From: Winogradskyella helgolandensis
GTDB lineage: Bacteria > Bacteroidota > Bacteroidia > Flavobacteriales > Flavobacteriaceae
Length of the DNA stretch: 64,000 nt
Direction: 5' to 3'
Assembly: GCF_013404085.1 (NCBI RefSeq)
Contig: NZ_JABFHO010000001.1
Location: 2,181,001 to 2,245,000, forward strand
Positions 63,591 through 64,000 of the stretch are shown in pieces. A model generated the notes under the pieces. The model had not been told where the DNA came from. It did no database searches and was given only the letters and a program-made list of their open reading frames with translations. The stretch's first letter is position 1; every line of letters begins with the position of its first letter. The position numbers and the translations under genes were made by a program.

Positions 63591-63721
63591 TGCCAACGGC
63601 TCGAATATGGGGCGTTTGGCATTTCTAAACTCCAACCTGTCAAACCGCTAATATATTTATTAAATGTTATTATGTTCAAAATTAGCACTATCCGCCAAAA
63701 GACTTATATTTTTTGTTAGTG
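63591..63721 (-). repeat. Divergent attC-like site
   Basis: Outer core TGCCAAC, GGCTCGAATATGGGGCGTTTGG; the middle does not match standard sites. Inner core GTTAGTG (63715), overlapping the stop codon of the edge gene. Confidence 0.5.
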
Positions 63722-64000
63722 CCAGTACTTCCTTATCTCTGTCTCCAATTCTATCATTATTTTCGAATCTATTCTTATTTCAGAATCCTTAATAAATATC
63801 GACACACCTAAATAATGTTCTTGATGAAGTGTCAAAATATAATTCCTGTATTCAAAATCCCAATATTTTTGGTCAAGTCCGTTATTTTTTTTAGTAAATC
63901 TAACATTCAATTTTGTCTCTAAAATATTCGAAATCAATTTGAAATCATCGGGATTTGAAGATAAGTCAATCTCTGTATTTTTGTTTTCAATAAGTATTAA
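63716..64000 (-). CDS. Hypothetical protein, 5' partial at the right edge (cassette)
   Basis: The frame is open to base 64,000, so about 94 residues of the C-terminal part are visible (LILIENKNTEIDLSSNPDDFK then LISNILETKLNVRFTKKNNGLDQKYWDFEYRNYILTLHQEHYLGVSIFIKD). A TTG at 63937 is an internal codon, not the start. The length and beta-rich C-terminus resemble small Bacteroidota proteins of immunity type, but I cannot assign a family. Confidence 0.6.
   Translation of the reverse strand, partial: LILIENKNTEIDLSSNPDDFKLISNILETKLNVRFTKKNNGLDQKYWDFEYRNYILTLHQEHYLGVSIFIKDSEIRIDSKIMIELETEIRKYWH

Noticed and set aside
32481..64000. CRISPR array or prophage as an explanation of the repeats
   Set aside because: Spacings are gene-sized and irregular, repeats are over 100 bp and each separates a gene; no cas, capsid, terminase or lysis genes are seen.
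32481..64000. Composite transposon or IS expansion
   Set aside because: No transposase is present, the inverted cores are unique to each gene rather than fixed transposon ends, and no direct target duplications flank the units.

Overview
The window is low-GC, gene-dense Bacteroidota DNA, almost certainly from a marine-type Flavobacteriaceae. The signs are type IX secretion C-terminal sorting domains, flavobacterial promoter boxes of the TAnnTTTG type, DUF6090 membrane proteins, DUF2911 and DUF3124 proteins, and many small lipoproteins. No rRNA, tRNA, CRISPR array, transposase or prophage module was recognised.

Bases 1 to about 32,450 are ordinary chromosome with genes on both strands. It holds a LysM/periplasmic-binding protein, a DUF922 protease-like protein, DUF3820, pyrG, yidC, a GNAT, a fasciclin lipoprotein, a YwqK/MORN-like protein, mnmA, a secreted subtilisin, a nitronate monooxygenase-like enzyme, a CPA antiporter with a TrkA-C domain, DUF3124, a MATE exporter, PAP2, a LAB_N/glycosyltransferase-2 pair, and an ECF sigma/anti-sigma/target operon. 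These are followed by a serine hydrolase/M23 pair, a 1039-residue LRR/T9SS protein, small membrane proteins, an S9 peptidase and an outer-membrane barrel protein. Hidden details are a short fragment resembling the N-terminus of MeaB, an ECF sigma gene whose natural start appears to have lost its ATG, and REP-like palindromes.

Bases about 32,480 to the right edge (31.5 kb) are a different kind of DNA: about 27 unrelated genes, every one on the minus strand, mostly single genes separated by about 25 copies of a related, structured intergenic element. Each element begins and ends with a short core (AAC at one end, GTT at the other). The core before each gene is the reverse complement of the core after that same gene, and it differs from gene to gene: GTTAGGC/GCCTAAC, GTTACCA/TGGTAAC, GTTGGCA/TGCCAAC and so on. 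Twelve genes have perfect 7-nt pairs and four more have a single mismatch. This is the signature of integron gene cassettes with attC sites. I read the region as the distal part of a chromosomal integron-like cassette array, or an array lacking an integrase, in a flavobacterium. Orientation predicts that any integrase and attI lie beyond base 64,000. Five sites are an unusual long form of about 460 to 490 bp carrying a MITE/REP-like middle.

Cassette cargo includes candidate defence proteins (AbiH-like, a CHAT caspase-like protease with a coiled coil, a class III nucleotidyl cyclase-like protein, a CoiA-like nuclease). It also includes acetyltransferase, parvulin, serine hydrolase, CocE-type hydrolase, clan GH-A glycosidase, T9SS-secreted repeat proteins and many lipoproteins of unknown function. 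Several sites between 43 and 48 kb and at 61 kb are decayed or truncated, and one lipoprotein cassette is frameshifted at a run of ten A.
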